Source: Butyrivibrio hungatei NK4A153
GTDB taxonomy: Bacteria > Bacillota > Clostridia > Lachnospirales > Lachnospiraceae
Reading direction: 5' to 3'
Length of the DNA: 64,000 bases
Assembly: GCF_000424465.1 (NCBI RefSeq)
Contig: NZ_AUJY01000012.1
Location: 1-64,000 of the forward strand
Shown here: in pieces, positions 17,255 to 25,944 of the stretch
Position numbering within the stretch: the first letter of the stretch is position 1
Layout of the letters: each line of letters starts with the position of its first letter
The notes under the pieces: generated by a model
The model's input: only the letters and a program-made list of their open reading frames with translations
What the model was told of the DNA's origin: nothing
Database searches by the model: none
Position numbers and translations under genes: made by a program

Positions 17255-17803
17255 ATGAATTACGGACAGATATATTACAGTGATGTAGCAAACGGAATAG
17301 GATGCAGAACCTCATTTTTTGTGAGTGGATGCACACATCATTGCAAAGGTTGTTTCAATGAAATGACATGGGACTTTAATTACGGACAGAAATATACAAA
17401 AGAAGTGGAATATGAGATTGTTGAATCTCTCAAGCCAAGCTATATCGACGGCCTCACAATTCTCGGAGGAGAGCCTATGGAAATAGCCAACCAGAAAGAG
17501 ATAAGACCGCTCCTTGAGCGGATAAAAAAAGAAGTTCCCAAGGCGACTATCTGGATCTATTCCGGATACACTTTGGAAGAGCTTACAGACACTGAAAACA
17601 AGAGATGTCACGGGGATGACACCGATGCCATTCTTTCCATGACAGATATACTCGTTGATGGAGAGTTTGAACTTGATAAAAAAGATCTGATGCTCAGGTT
17701 CAGAGGATCGTCCAATCAGAGAGTTATCGATATGAAGGAAACGCTGAAAGCGGGAAAAATAGTGCTTTCCAAGTATAATGACAGAGACTGCTCAAGGATC
17801 TAG
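17255..17803 (+). CDS. nrdG: Anaerobic ribonucleotide reductase activating protein (radical SAM)
   Basis: The 182-residue radical-SAM protein has the CxxxCxxC iron-sulfur motif (CTHHCKGC, around residues 30-37) and the glycine motif ILGGEPM. It uses a 4Fe-4S cluster and S-adenosylmethionine to create the glycyl radical on NrdD. RBS AAGG lies upstream. It is downstream of nrdD, the usual partner order. Confidence 0.95.
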   Translation: MNYGQIYYSDVANGIGCRTSFFVSGCTHHCKGCFNEMTWDFNYGQKYTKEVEYEIVESLKPSYIDGLTILGGEPMEIANQKEIRPLLERIKKEVPKATIWIYSGYTLEELTDTENKRCHGDDTDAILSMTDILVDGEFELDKKDLMLRFRGSSNQRVIDMKETLKAGKIVLSKYNDRDCSRI

Positions 17804-17854
17804 ATGTACAAAAAATCGAAAAAACCAGTGCAACTTTTGCAATGTTCGCCACAA

Positions 17855-17868
17855 TGTAAGCACTTACA
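17855..17868. promoter_or_regulatory. LacI/CcpA-like operator TGTAAG-CA-CTTACA
   Basis: A 14-nt inverted repeat with six-base arms, differing from the catabolite-responsive element pattern (TGTAANCGNTTACA) mainly at the central CG. It lies directly upstream of a -10-like TATATTATAAT stretch and ~84 nt before the sugar kinase start, suiting control by a LacI-family protein. Confidence 0.5.
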
Positions 17869-17951
17869 ATACAAAAATTTTTGATATATTATAATTAACG
17901 TGAGCAGTACTTATTGAACGCGAAAGCCGTTACGGCTATGAGGAGGCAGCT

Positions 17952-18974
17952 ATGAGAGACGAGAGATTTGATCTTCTAACTTTTGGAGAGATTATGCTTC
18001 GTCTTTCGCCGCCAAATTATGAGCGTATGACACGCGGAGATGTTTTTGACAAAAGAGCCGGCGGCTCTGAACTCAATGTAGCATCAGGCGTAGCGCTTTT
18101 GGGACTCCGTACAGGAGTCATTTCAAGACTTCCACAGAACGCACTCGGAACTTTTATTAAGAACCGAATCCGTTTCGAGGGTGTATCGGATGATTATCTT
18201 ATCTATGATGAGTCACCTGAGGCAAGACTTGGAATATATTACTACGAAAACGGTGCTGCACCACGCAAACCATCCATAGTCTACGACAGAATGAATTCTT
18301 CAATAACAAGAATTTCTTTGTCAGAGATTCCTGAGAGTGTGTATACATCTACAAGAATGTTTCATACAAGCGGAATTTCACTTGCACTTAATAAGAACAC
18401 TTGTGAAGTTGCAACTGAGATGATAAAGAGATTCAAGGAAGGTGGCGCCAAGGTATCATTTGATTGTAACTACCGTGCCAACCTTTGGAGCGAAGAAGAC
18501 GCCAGAACTGCAATAAAGAAGATCCTCCCTTATGTAAATATTCTTTTTGTGTCGGAGGAAACATCCCGACGCATGATGCAGAAAGATGGCGAGCTCTTCG
18601 ATATAATGAAGAGCTATACTGAGGAATATCCTGTCGAAGTAGTTTGCACAACTCAACGACAGGTTATAAGCCCCAGAAAGCACAACTTTACGTCTACCAT
18701 ATATGACGCCAAGAACGACCGGTTTTATACCGAGGCGCCATATGCGGATATAGATGTAATAGACAGGATTGGTTCCGGCGATGCTTATGTATCCGGTGTA
18801 TTATACGGAATGCTTAAGTACGATGATGTTCAGAAGGCGCTTGAATACGGTAATGCAACCTCAAGTGTCAAGAATACTATTCCGGGAGACCTTCCCGCAA
18901 GCGATCTCAAAGAGATTGACGGCATCATCAGAAATCATAATGCCGGAGGTCCTACAAGCGAGCTTAATCGCTGA
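17952..18974 (+). CDS. PfkB-family sugar kinase, probably 2-keto-3-deoxygluconate kinase
   Basis: The 340-residue ribokinase-fold protein has the N-terminal GEIMLRLSPP and GGSELNVASG regions, which bind sugar, and the C-terminal DRIGSGDAYVSG motif. The last carries the catalytic Asp and the anion hole. The closest pattern is KDG kinase, which phosphorylates 2-keto-3-deoxygluconate from pectin/uronate breakdown. AGGAGG precedes the ATG. No aldolase or uronate genes are adjacent, so the substrate is inferred. A cre-like operator lies upstream and a terminator downstream. Confidence 0.78.
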   Translation: MRDERFDLLTFGEIMLRLSPPNYERMTRGDVFDKRAGGSELNVASGVALLGLRTGVISRLPQNALGTFIKNRIRFEGVSDDYLIYDESPEARLGIYYYENGAAPRKPSIVYDRMNSSITRISLSEIPESVYTSTRMFHTSGISLALNKNTCEVATEMIKRFKEGGAKVSFDCNYRANLWSEEDARTAIKKILPYVNILFVSEETSRRMMQKDGELFDIMKSYTEEYPVEVVCTTQRQVISPRKHNFTSTIYDAKNDRFYTEAPYADIDVIDRIGSGDAYVSGVLYGMLKYDDVQKALEYGNATSSVKNTIPGDLPASDLKEIDGIIRNHNAGGPTSELNR

Positions 18975-19053
18975 GGACAAATGAATTTGCCGATTTACGT
19001 TCGCCATAACGTATTTCCTTTATAAAACCTCTACAGCAGGAGCAATCCTGCGG

Positions 19054-19079
19054 AAAAGACCGGACCCACCGGTCTTTTT
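19054..19079 (+). terminator. Terminator after the sugar kinase
   Basis: AAAGACCGG-ACCCA-CCGGTCTTTTT is a classic stem with a T-tract. A smaller hairpin GCAGGA-GCAA-TCCTGC precedes it at 19034-19049. Confidence 0.85.
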
Positions 19080-19081
19080 GC

Positions 19082-19126
19082 TTTAGGGAACTTTTATAGG
19101 GAAAACACTATGAAAAGTTCCCTAAA
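19082..19126. repeat. Long inverted repeat (14-bp arms) of unknown role
   Basis: TTTAGGGAACTTTT and AAAAGTTCCCTAAA are perfect complements, extended by a further 4 bp (ATAG/CTAT) after one bulged G, with an 8-nt loop. No T-tract follows on either strand, so it is not an ordinary terminator. It sits between the kinase terminator and the proS T-box promoter. Confidence 0.6.
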
Positions 19127-19138
19127 ACATACGTACCC

Positions 19139-19167
19139 TTGACAATCCCGCGAAATGTTAATAAAAT
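19139..19167 (+). promoter_or_regulatory. Sigma-A-type promoter of the T-box/proS transcript
   Basis: TTGACA, 17-nt spacer, TAAAAT. The predicted start lies about 19174, just before the T-box stem I. Confidence 0.8.
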
Positions 19168-19174
19168 CATCTTT

Positions 19175-19411
19175 AAATAATACGACGTTGAAGAGGAATA
19201 GTAACTGCGTAAGCGTTTCAGAGAGAGAACCGTTGGTGTGAGGTTTTTACGTATAAACAGCGAACCTACCTTGGAGTCCTGTATGAAAATACAGCGTTTC
19301 CCGCGTTAAGGGTTAAATTGAGTGAGACCACAGCAGAGTATGCTGGGTTTAAATAGGGTGGTACCGCCGAGAATCTTCGGTCCCTGTTAGGGGATTTGAG
19401 GGTTCTTTTTT
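19175..19411 (+). promoter_or_regulatory. T-box riboswitch, proline specificity
   Basis: The leader has the AAGAGGAATAGTAA start of stem I, the AG-rich loop (CAGAGAGAGAACCG) and GGTGTGAG apical partner. It also has a specifier region GAACCTACC with Pro codon CCT at 19265-19267, and the conserved T-box AGGGTGGTACCGC at 19355-19367. A terminator (GAATCTTCGGTCCCT pairing with AGGGGATTTGAGGGTTC, then T-tract at 19405-19411) follows. Uncharged tRNA-Pro would pair with the specifier and T-box and favour the antiterminator, switching proS on. Confidence 0.92.
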
Positions 19412-19493
19412 ATATCATAGAAAAATCCTTTCTGATAAAAAAGCGTCTCTCAAAGTTCCCGGAAACACTTAATTGCAAAAAAGGAGAAAAGAA

Positions 19494-20927
19494 ATGGCTG
19501 ACAACAAGAAACTCGTATCAGAGATCACATCTATGGATGAAGATTTCACACAATGGTATACCGATGTGTGTATCAAAGCCGATCTCGTAAGTTATTCCAA
19601 TATTAAGGGATGTATGGTAATCAAACCTGCGGGATATGCAATCTGGGAGCTCATTCAGAAACACCTTGATGCAAGATTCAAGGCAACAGGAGTACAGAAC
19701 GCATACCTTCCCATGTTTATCCCTGAGTCACTTCTTCAGAAGGAGAAGGACCACGTAGAAGGCTTCGCACCTGAAGTTGCGTGGGTAACACACGGCGGAC
19801 TCGAGCCTCTTACAGAGAGATACTGCGTACGTCCTACATCAGAGACACTTTTCTGTGATTATTACAGAGGAGAGATCCACTCATACAAAGACCTCCCCCA
19901 GGTGCTCAACCAGTGGTGCAGCGTTGTTCGTTGGGAAAAAGAAACAAGACCTTTCCTTAGAAGCAGGGAATTCCTCTGGCAGGAAGGCCACACAGCACAC
20001 GCTACATTTGAAGAGGCAGAAGAGCGTACACAGCAGATGCTTAACGTATACGCTGACTTCCTTGAGAACGACATGGCTATTCCTGTTATTAAAGGACAGA
20101 AGACAGATAAAGAAAAATTTGCCGGAGCAGAGGCTACATACACAGTTGAGGCACTTATGCATGACGGAAGAGCTCTTCAGAGCGCAACCAGCCACAACTT
20201 TGGTGATGGATTTGCCAAGGCATTCGAAATCCAGTATGCGGGCAAAGATAACAAACTCCACTATGTAAATCAGACTTCATGGGGACTTACAACACGTACT
20301 ATCGGAGCTATGATCATGGTACACGGCGACAACTCAGGACTTGTTGTTCCTCCTAAGATTGCTCCTATCCAGGTTGTTGTAATTCCTATCCAGCAGAAGA
20401 AAGAAGGCGTTCTTGACGTAGCTTACGATATCGCTAAGAGCCTTTCAGATTACAGAGTAAAGACAGACGATACAGACAGAACACCCGGATTCAAGTTCGC
20501 AGAGCAGGAGATGAGAGGAATCCCTGTACGTGTAGAGATTGGACCTAAGGACCTCGAGGCAGGAAAGTGCGTACTTGTAAGAAGAGATACAAGAGAAAAG
20601 ATTGAGTGCGCTATCTCTGAAGTATCTGCAAAAGTCGGTGAGCTCCTCGATCAGATCCAGAAAGATATGTTCGCAAGGGCAAAGAAGCACCTTGAAGAGC
20701 ATACATTTGTTGCTCACAACAAAGAAGAGTTCGCTGAGAACTTCAAGGAGACAAAGGGCTTCGTAAAGGCTATGTGGTGCGGAGACCGCGAGTGCGAAGA
20801 CAAGATAAAGGAAGAATTCAACGTAACAAGCCGTTGTATACCTTTCGAGCAGGAAAACATCTCAGATGTATGTCCTATCTGCGGTAAGCCTGCTAAGAAG
20901 ATGGTTTACTGGGGAAGAGCATATTGA
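19494..20927 (+). CDS. proS: Prolyl-tRNA synthetase, archaeal/eukaryal type
   Basis: The 477-residue class II synthetase starts at MADNKKL, with AAGGAG 8 nt upstream; an in-frame TTG seven codons earlier has no ribosome site. Motifs [30 protein letters not shown] and the C-terminal Cys-rich zinc region (CGDRECEDK...CPICGKP) with terminal WGRAY mark the ProS type 3 form, which lacks the editing insertion of the bacterial type. It charges tRNA-Pro, and expression is controlled by the T-box upstream. Confidence 0.96.
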   Translation: MADNKKLVSEITSMDEDFTQWYTDVCIKADLVSYSNIKGCMVIKPAGYAIWELIQKHLDARFKATGVQNAYLPMFIPESLLQKEKDHVEGFAPEVAWVTHGGLEPLTERYCVRPTSETLFCDYYRGEIHSYKDLPQVLNQWCSVVRWEKETRPFLRSREFLWQEGHTAHATFEEAEERTQQMLNVYADFLENDMAIPVIKGQKTDKEKFAGAEATYTVEALMHDGRALQSATSHNFGDGFAKAFEIQYAGKDNKLHYVNQTSWGLTTRTIGAMIMVHGDNSGLVVPPKIAPIQVVVIPIQQKKEGVLDVAYDIAKSLSDYRVKTDDTDRTPGFKFAEQEMRGIPVRVEIGPKDLEAGKCVLVRRDTREKIECAISEVSAKVGELLDQIQKDMFARAKKHLEEHTFVAHNKEEFAENFKETKGFVKAMWCGDRECEDKIKEEFNVTSRCIPFEQENISDVCPICGKPAKKMVYWGRAY

Positions 20928-20960
20928 TAAATCTTTTTATCAAGTAAAAAATGATAATAG

Positions 20961-21004
20961 AGCGGGCGCGAGAAATCTAATTAATTTCTCGCGCCCGTTA
21001 TTAT
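20961..21004. terminator. Strong hairpin between convergent proS and lipoprotein gene
   Basis: GCGGGCGCGAGAAAT / ATTTCTCGCGCCCG is a 14-15-bp stem followed by TTATTATTA. It probably serves both strands. Confidence 0.8.
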
Positions 21005-21019
21005 TAACGCAAAAGCTAA

Positions 21020-23236
21020 TTACTGCTCATTTAAATATGTCTGAATTCGGTTATTGATAACATCCGCAACTTCTTCGGCTGATTTCTGTCCCTCGAAGAA
21101 TGCGGCAGTTTCTTCAGTAACGAAGGAATCAATCTTTGAATCAAGCCTGTGTATTGCCTTGCATGAAAGAATGCTGTCGTAGAGCTTTTGAGCTTCATCT
21201 GCGGGAAGTGGATCCAATTTTACCTCGTGAAAATTGACATACACTGTAGCGTCTTCTTCAGATTCGGCAGGTTCTGTAGCTTTTTTCAAATAAGATTCAA
21301 AAAGAGCCTTATCTGAAGGAAAAGTAGAACCGTCATTAATAGAGGGATTAGTACAATAACTTTTTATAAATTCCAGTGCACCCTCCGGGCATTTTGAAGA
21401 TGCGCTAACACATAACTGGTTGTAAGGAGTTATCATTGTTGTGGTTTCGCCGCTATTGTTAGGGAAACCTACTAATGAGACCTTATCCTTTAATTCATAC
21501 TGCTCTATGTCTGTAAAAGAGTTAAATCCATATACATCCTGATTACAAAGTATGCCGTTACTGTTGACGGACGGAAGCTCATCAGCGACCTCAACTTCTT
21601 CATTATCTGACGTAGCAGGTTTTTTCTTGCCGCTGTTTAACTTTTTGGCATATTCAAGAATCTCTATAAATTCAGGGCATTTAAGATTACATTTCTTGTT
21701 ATTCCAATCGATGAACTTATCACCTGCTGTCTGAATACTTGTATTAATGAACTTATTTCCATCCATTGAATCTTTGAGATTCAAGTCGTCATACTCTTTT
21801 AACGAAAGAGATGTCTTACCACCTGCGGCACTTTCCTTCATTAGAAGAGTATTGTATACGAACGAAGGATAAACAGAATACACCTTGTCGCCTGTTTTCA
21901 TCATCTCATATATATTAGGGAGAATTTCTACATCGCCCAGCGCTCCGCCTTTATCAAAAGCAGATGAAAGATCCATCAGTACGCCTTTATTTGCATAACT
22001 GTCAATGTTCGGAGCAAAATAATATGAAAAGCAGAAGATATCGGGAGCTTTTCCTGCGAGAATATCCTGATTAAATGCCTGCAGAATATCATCAAGCTCA
22101 TCTTCAGGGTAGGAGTCAGAATAATCAATGACTTTTACCTTATATTTATCACTGGATTTGTTGAATACGTTTACTGCCATGGTTACATCAGCTGTGAAGC
22201 AGGCGCCACCCAAAGTGAGCATTGTTTTATCCGGTACATCTGCGGGATCAACTTTAGTTAAAGTAGAAAAATGGATATTTGAATTGAAATCAAGTGTTTC
22301 AGCAAATAATTCCTTATCATTTATTGCAATCCAGCCTAAAAAGTTCAGTCTGTCTATGCACGAATCATCAAGATCAAGCAGTTTGGTCATTTTATCGGAT
22401 TCATAGTCGTAGCCGTATATTCCGTTATAATCTTGTGCATAAAGATCATATCCTTCACCGCTCTGATATGAGTAGTGTCTTTCAGCGCAGGCCTTACTCG
22501 TTTCGCCAAAAGTTTTATTATCAAGATCAACCTTAGCTAATATAGGGACATCTTCAGAAGATGCTCCTTCGATAAAGAACTGATCCTTTGAGCCTTTATA
22601 TAGGAAAAAAGCATCTGAATCAAAGTTTTTCTGAGCATCCTCTAACTTTATTAAAATTGTAGAGTCAGCCTGATCGCTAAATGTTTCGATGCCGCGTGAA
22701 GTATTAAGAACAAGTCCGTATTTATCGCTACAGTACATATCATAGATTTCAAAATCAAGTGTTTTACTTAGGACTTCATTTCCGGTATTATCAAACTTCT
22801 TAAGACAAGATTCATTCGTATAGTAATAAGTATAGAGATTTCCGTCTTTATCCGAAGTGCAAATGATATCAGAGATCTCTTTTCCATCTAGTGGAAGGTC
22901 AAAAGATTGCGCGTCAGAACCATCCTTGTTGACAAAGAGATACTTGAATTTGGCGTCTTTACCCAAAGTAACGGCTCTTACCTTGCCTTCGATGTAGTCA
23001 AGATACTCAACATAATCGTCTTTATTGAGGATGCCTTCATAATCGGTTTGCTTAAAAATATAGTCTTTAGGCATAGTCTGAGAGTCACTTAACATAGTAG
23101 ACACTTCGGGATTTAGCGGATCAGTTATCTTCCTCTCGGTATCTTTCTTGCCACAGCCTGTTACTGCGGTGGCAAGAAGGGTAAAAGAGAGAATGGAGCA
23201 TATAGTTTTATTTAGTAGAGGTATTTTTTTAATCAT
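21020..23236 (-). CDS. Large extracellular solute-binding-like lipoprotein
   Basis: About 738 residues from the ATG at 23236 (GGAG 10 nt upstream); an 18-codon in-frame extension starts poorly. A lipoprotein signal ends at AVTGCGKK. The first ~330 residues are Asp-rich with repeated short beta units (propeller-like in appearance). From about 350 on, the sequence resembles family-1 solute-binding proteins (TMAVNVFNKSSDKYKVKVID; DILAGKAPDIFCF; MTPYNQLCVSASSKCPEGA). There is no ABC permease nearby. It would be membrane-tethered outside the cell, and the ligand is unknown. It is in an operon with the small lipoprotein upstream. Confidence 0.7.
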   Translation of the reverse strand: MIKKIPLLNKTICSILSFTLLATAVTGCGKKDTERKITDPLNPEVSTMLSDSQTMPKDYIFKQTDYEGILNKDDYVEYLDYIEGKVRAVTLGKDAKFKYLFVNKDGSDAQSFDLPLDGKEISDIICTSDKDGNLYTYYYTNESCLKKFDNTGNEVLSKTLDFEIYDMYCSDKYGLVLNTSRGIETFSDQADSTILIKLEDAQKNFDSDAFFLYKGSKDQFFIEGASSEDVPILAKVDLDNKTFGETSKACAERHYSYQSGEGYDLYAQDYNGIYGYDYESDKMTKLLDLDDSCIDRLNFLGWIAINDKELFAETLDFNSNIHFSTLTKVDPADVPDKTMLTLGGACFTADVTMAVNVFNKSSDKYKVKVIDYSDSYPEDELDDILQAFNQDILAGKAPDIFCFSYYFAPNIDSYANKGVLMDLSSAFDKGGALGDVEILPNIYEMMKTGDKVYSVYPSFVYNTLLMKESAAGGKTSLSLKEYDDLNLKDSMDGNKFINTSIQTAGDKFIDWNNKKCNLKCPEFIEILEYAKKLNSGKKKPATSDNEEVEVADELPSVNSNGILCNQDVYGFNSFTDIEQYELKDKVSLVGFPNNSGETTTMITPYNQLCVSASSKCPEGALEFIKSYCTNPSINDGSTFPSDKALFESYLKKATEPAESEEDATVYVNFHEVKLDPLPADEAQKLYDSILSCKAIHRLDSKIDSFVTEETAAFFEGQKSAEEVADVINNRIQTYLNEQ

Positions 23237-23286
23237 GTTGTGGTTCTCCAAATTTGCGAAGCTTGAAGGGAGAGTAAAAAAGAACA

Positions 23287-23964
23287 TCATCTTCTTCTGG
23301 AATTGTAATAATCTAAGTTATAGTAATAGATTACATATACTTTGTCGTCCATGGTGTCGAAGCTGAGAACATAGTTATCAAATTTATAATCATAAAAATA
23401 GCCGTTACCGGTTTTAGAGGTAGGTTCGCCGTAAGCAGAAGTAAGTTCTTTTAATGAATTACCAACGCAGATTCCTTTTGATGTTTTAGCGTTTGGTCCC
23501 ATAAGACTAATCTGTCCTACAGATTCTTTGCCGTTATCAGTAAATGTAACTATAGTAAAATCAGAATCGCTGCCGTTCACATCATAGTCATATAGCTTTG
23601 AACCGGTATCTATTTCTACAGGAGTATCCGGAACAATGGTTCCTACAGCGTTTATCTTATCCAGTGTAGTCGGAAGATCATCAAGGATAGAAAATGTTTC
23701 GTCTTTATATGTAAATGAATCATCAGTTGAAGCAGTAGCAGTGTCAGCTGCTTCTGAAGAGTCTGCAGAAGCGCTGTCTGAGCTTGTATCTGCGGTTGCT
23801 TCGTTGTTGGTATCGCCGGATGTATTTGATTCTGAATCTGTATTAACTTCTGCAACAGAAGCAGCATCTGAAGATGAAGTATCTGTAGAAGCTGCGCCAC
23901 ATCCCATAAGAGCGAGCATCATTGTAGCCGCGAGTAAAATTGCTGTTGTTGTTTTCTTTTTCAT
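23287..23964 (-). CDS. Lipoprotein with Ser/Thr/Asp-rich linker
   Basis: The 225-residue protein has a lipobox (LALMGCG), then about 65 residues almost wholly Ser, Thr, Ala, Asp and Glu (a wall-spanning linker). A compact beta-rich C-terminal domain with many Tyr follows (GICVGNSLKELTSAYGEP...). That domain resembles small extracytoplasmic lipoprotein domains that often occur alone; function unknown. AAAAAGGAGAG precedes the ATG. It is the first gene of a two-gene operon under the promoter at 24032-24059. Confidence 0.7.
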   Translation of the reverse strand: MKKKTTTAILLAATMMLALMGCGAASTDTSSSDAASVAEVNTDSESNTSGDTNNEATADTSSDSASADSSEAADTATASTDDSFTYKDETFSILDDLPTTLDKINAVGTIVPDTPVEIDTGSKLYDYDVNGSDSDFTIVTFTDNGKESVGQISLMGPNAKTSKGICVGNSLKELTSAYGEPTSKTGNGYFYDYKFDNYVLSFDTMDDKVYVIYYYNLDYYNSRRR

Positions 23965-23988
23965 AGGTCTCTCCTTTTTATTAGTGCA

Positions 23989-24009
23989 ATGACAATGTCA
24001 TAATGTCAT
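23989..24009 (-). promoter_or_regulatory. ATGACA/TGTCAT triple repeat in the lipoprotein leader
   Basis: ATGACA-A-TGTCAT forms an inverted repeat and is followed after two bases by another TGTCAT. It lies just downstream of the predicted transcription start, where a bound repressor would block transcription. Speculative. Confidence 0.35.
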
Positions 24010-24031
24010 CTGTGTTAATTGAATTAATACA

Positions 24032-24059
24032 CTTATAACATGGGGGTAATTGCTGTCAA
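24032..24059 (-). promoter_or_regulatory. Promoter of the lipoprotein operon
   Basis: On the minus strand TTGACA (24059-24054), a 16-nt spacer, then TATAAG (24037-24032). Confidence 0.65.
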
Positions 24060-24110
24060 CCGCAGGAGCAAAATAATTATTTTTTAGATAAAAAACATCA
24101 AGAATATAGA

Positions 24111-24142
24111 AAAGACGGGACTTCATGAGGAAGGCCCGTCTT
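24111..24142 (-). terminator. Terminator after the chemoreceptor gene
   Basis: On the minus strand AAGACGGG-CCTTCCTCATGAAGT-CCCGTCTTTTCT, 24 nt past the stop of the chemotaxis gene. Confidence 0.75.
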
Positions 24143-24165
24143 AGAGTAAGGCTATATTGTAATAC

Positions 24166-25929
24166 TTATAATGATTTGAATTTCTGCGTTGTATCGTTTA
24201 GTTGCTCGGTGATCTCATTATTTTCATTGATAGCTTCAGAAATCTTTTTAATTCCTCCGACGATTTCAGATGAGCTTTCGGCAGAAGATGTGATGGCAAT
24301 AGAGCTTTCTTTTATGGATTCGGTTATCATTCTTACTGATTCGACCATCTCCTGCATGATCTGGTTGAGGTGAGAAGCTTTATCATCAAATGCGGCGAAG
24401 GAATCGCTCATGATATCCGCGGTGTGCTCATATTTTTCACCTGTTTCTACGAAGTCATCATAATCACCGAGTACTGTTCCGTTGATGTAATCAAGCGTGG
24501 ACTGGGCGTTGTCTGCAAGTCTTCGAACCGCTTCTGTAACTTCTGCACTTATATCCTGGATATTTGCAGCAGTTCGTCTACTGTTTTCGGCGAGGGTGCT
24601 TATCTCTGTTGCTACTACGGAGAATCCTTTACCCGCTTCGCCTGCACGTGCGGCCTCAATCGAAGCATTGAGTGCGAGGAGATTAGTGTGTTTTGCTATA
24701 TCCAAGATGACATTTGTAAGTTCATTGATCTGACTAACCTTCTCAGAATCCTGTACGGATTTACTGAGTACTTCGGATAGCTGTGATACGTGGTCGCCTG
24801 CGGCAATCTTTTTCTGATTTACGCGGTCTTTAACTTCATTGGCTTCCTGCTTAATGGTAACGGCGGTCTCGGATCCCGAAAGGGCCTGTTCTGTGATTTC
24901 CTGAGCGGCTGCCTTAACATCTTCAACGCGGTCATTGATGGATGAGACTGTTCCTGCAACCGTCTCCATATTTGCCGAGAGTTCTTCAAGGGCTGCAGAA
25001 GTGTTGGTCACGTTGTCATCCGCCATGCGAAGCTGTGAAACAACCTTTTCGGACGAACTTGTAAGGACGAGCGATCCGTTTTTTACATCCTTCATAATTC
25101 CCTGAAGTGTTTCAATGAAGTGGTTGATACCTACTGTGATGTAAAGAAGCTCGGATTTTGTTTTTGTCTTTATTCTTGCCGTGAGGTCGCCGTTTCCGCC
25201 TTCAATGTTGGTGATCATTGTGTTGACTTCGCCGCTGATGCGCTCAATCTTTTTGACAATGTTCTTATAACTTATAAGGAAGTTGAATGTGATAAGCAGC
25301 AGCATCGCAAGTATGCCTGCAATGCCGAAATAACTACCTTTTTTGAACAAGAAGTTCATTGTATCGGTGGTCTCTTTTGAGGATTTTGCAATGGCATTAT
25401 CAAGGGCTTTTGACGAATGGAAGATGGCAATCTTCTGGATCTCGGCTTTGTCAAAAAGGATATTGTAAGCGGATTCCTTGTCTCCGGCATCACTTTTTTC
25501 AATAGCCGAGTCTATAAGTGTTGTAAGCCTCTGATACTGGGCTGTGATCTCTTCAAGTTGTGCGGTTGCTTCCTCGTCATTATACTGGGAAAAATTACTT
25601 TTTAGTGTTTCTATGTCAGCCGTGATGTCCTGTTTGGCTACGTTTATCTGGGGTAAAAGAGCCGTCTGTGTTTCAACGGCATTTGCAGATATGTAACCTG
25701 TTGTCTGGTCATAGAGGTTCATGACATCGGATTTTAACTTGGCTTCATGCGTTGAAAGATCCATCATCGAGTCAAACATGTTGATACTGCTTGTTGTAGA
25801 TGTTTTCATGGCAGACATGACCATGTACATTACAATAAAGAATGATATGAGCATCAGCAAGTTCAAGGCAGATAACTGGAACACAATGGAATCTTTCTTT
25901 TTGATAACTACCTTAGTATTGTCCTTCAT
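24166..25929 (-). CDS. Methyl-accepting chemotaxis protein
   Basis: The 587-residue protein has membrane span 1 (~15-40), an all-helical extracellular four-helix-bundle-type sensor of ~150 residues, span 2 (~200-220) and a HAMP-like segment. The cytoplasmic coiled coil carries the highly conserved hairpin tip ([20 protein letters not shown]). Such receptors control the CheA kinase and thus flagellar motion. AAGGAGGAGG precedes the ATG, and the gene begins 15 nt after an orphan solute-binding lipoprotein, which suggests that the binding protein presents ligand to this receptor. Confidence 0.92.
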   Translation of the reverse strand: MKDNTKVVIKKKDSIVFQLSALNLLMLISFFIVMYMVMSAMKTSTTSSINMFDSMMDLSTHEAKLKSDVMNLYDQTTGYISANAVETQTALLPQINVAKQDITADIETLKSNFSQYNDEEATAQLEEITAQYQRLTTLIDSAIEKSDAGDKESAYNILFDKAEIQKIAIFHSSKALDNAIAKSSKETTDTMNFLFKKGSYFGIAGILAMLLLITFNFLISYKNIVKKIERISGEVNTMITNIEGGNGDLTARIKTKTKSELLYITVGINHFIETLQGIMKDVKNGSLVLTSSSEKVVSQLRMADDNVTNTSAALEELSANMETVAGTVSSINDRVEDVKAAAQEITEQALSGSETAVTIKQEANEVKDRVNQKKIAAGDHVSQLSEVLSKSVQDSEKVSQINELTNVILDIAKHTNLLALNASIEAARAGEAGKGFSVVATEISTLAENSRRTAANIQDISAEVTEAVRRLADNAQSTLDYINGTVLGDYDDFVETGEKYEHTADIMSDSFAAFDDKASHLNQIMQEMVESVRMITESIKESSIAITSSAESSSEIVGGIKKISEAINENNEITEQLNDTTQKFKSL

Positions 25930-25944
25930 GTTTCTACCTCCTCC

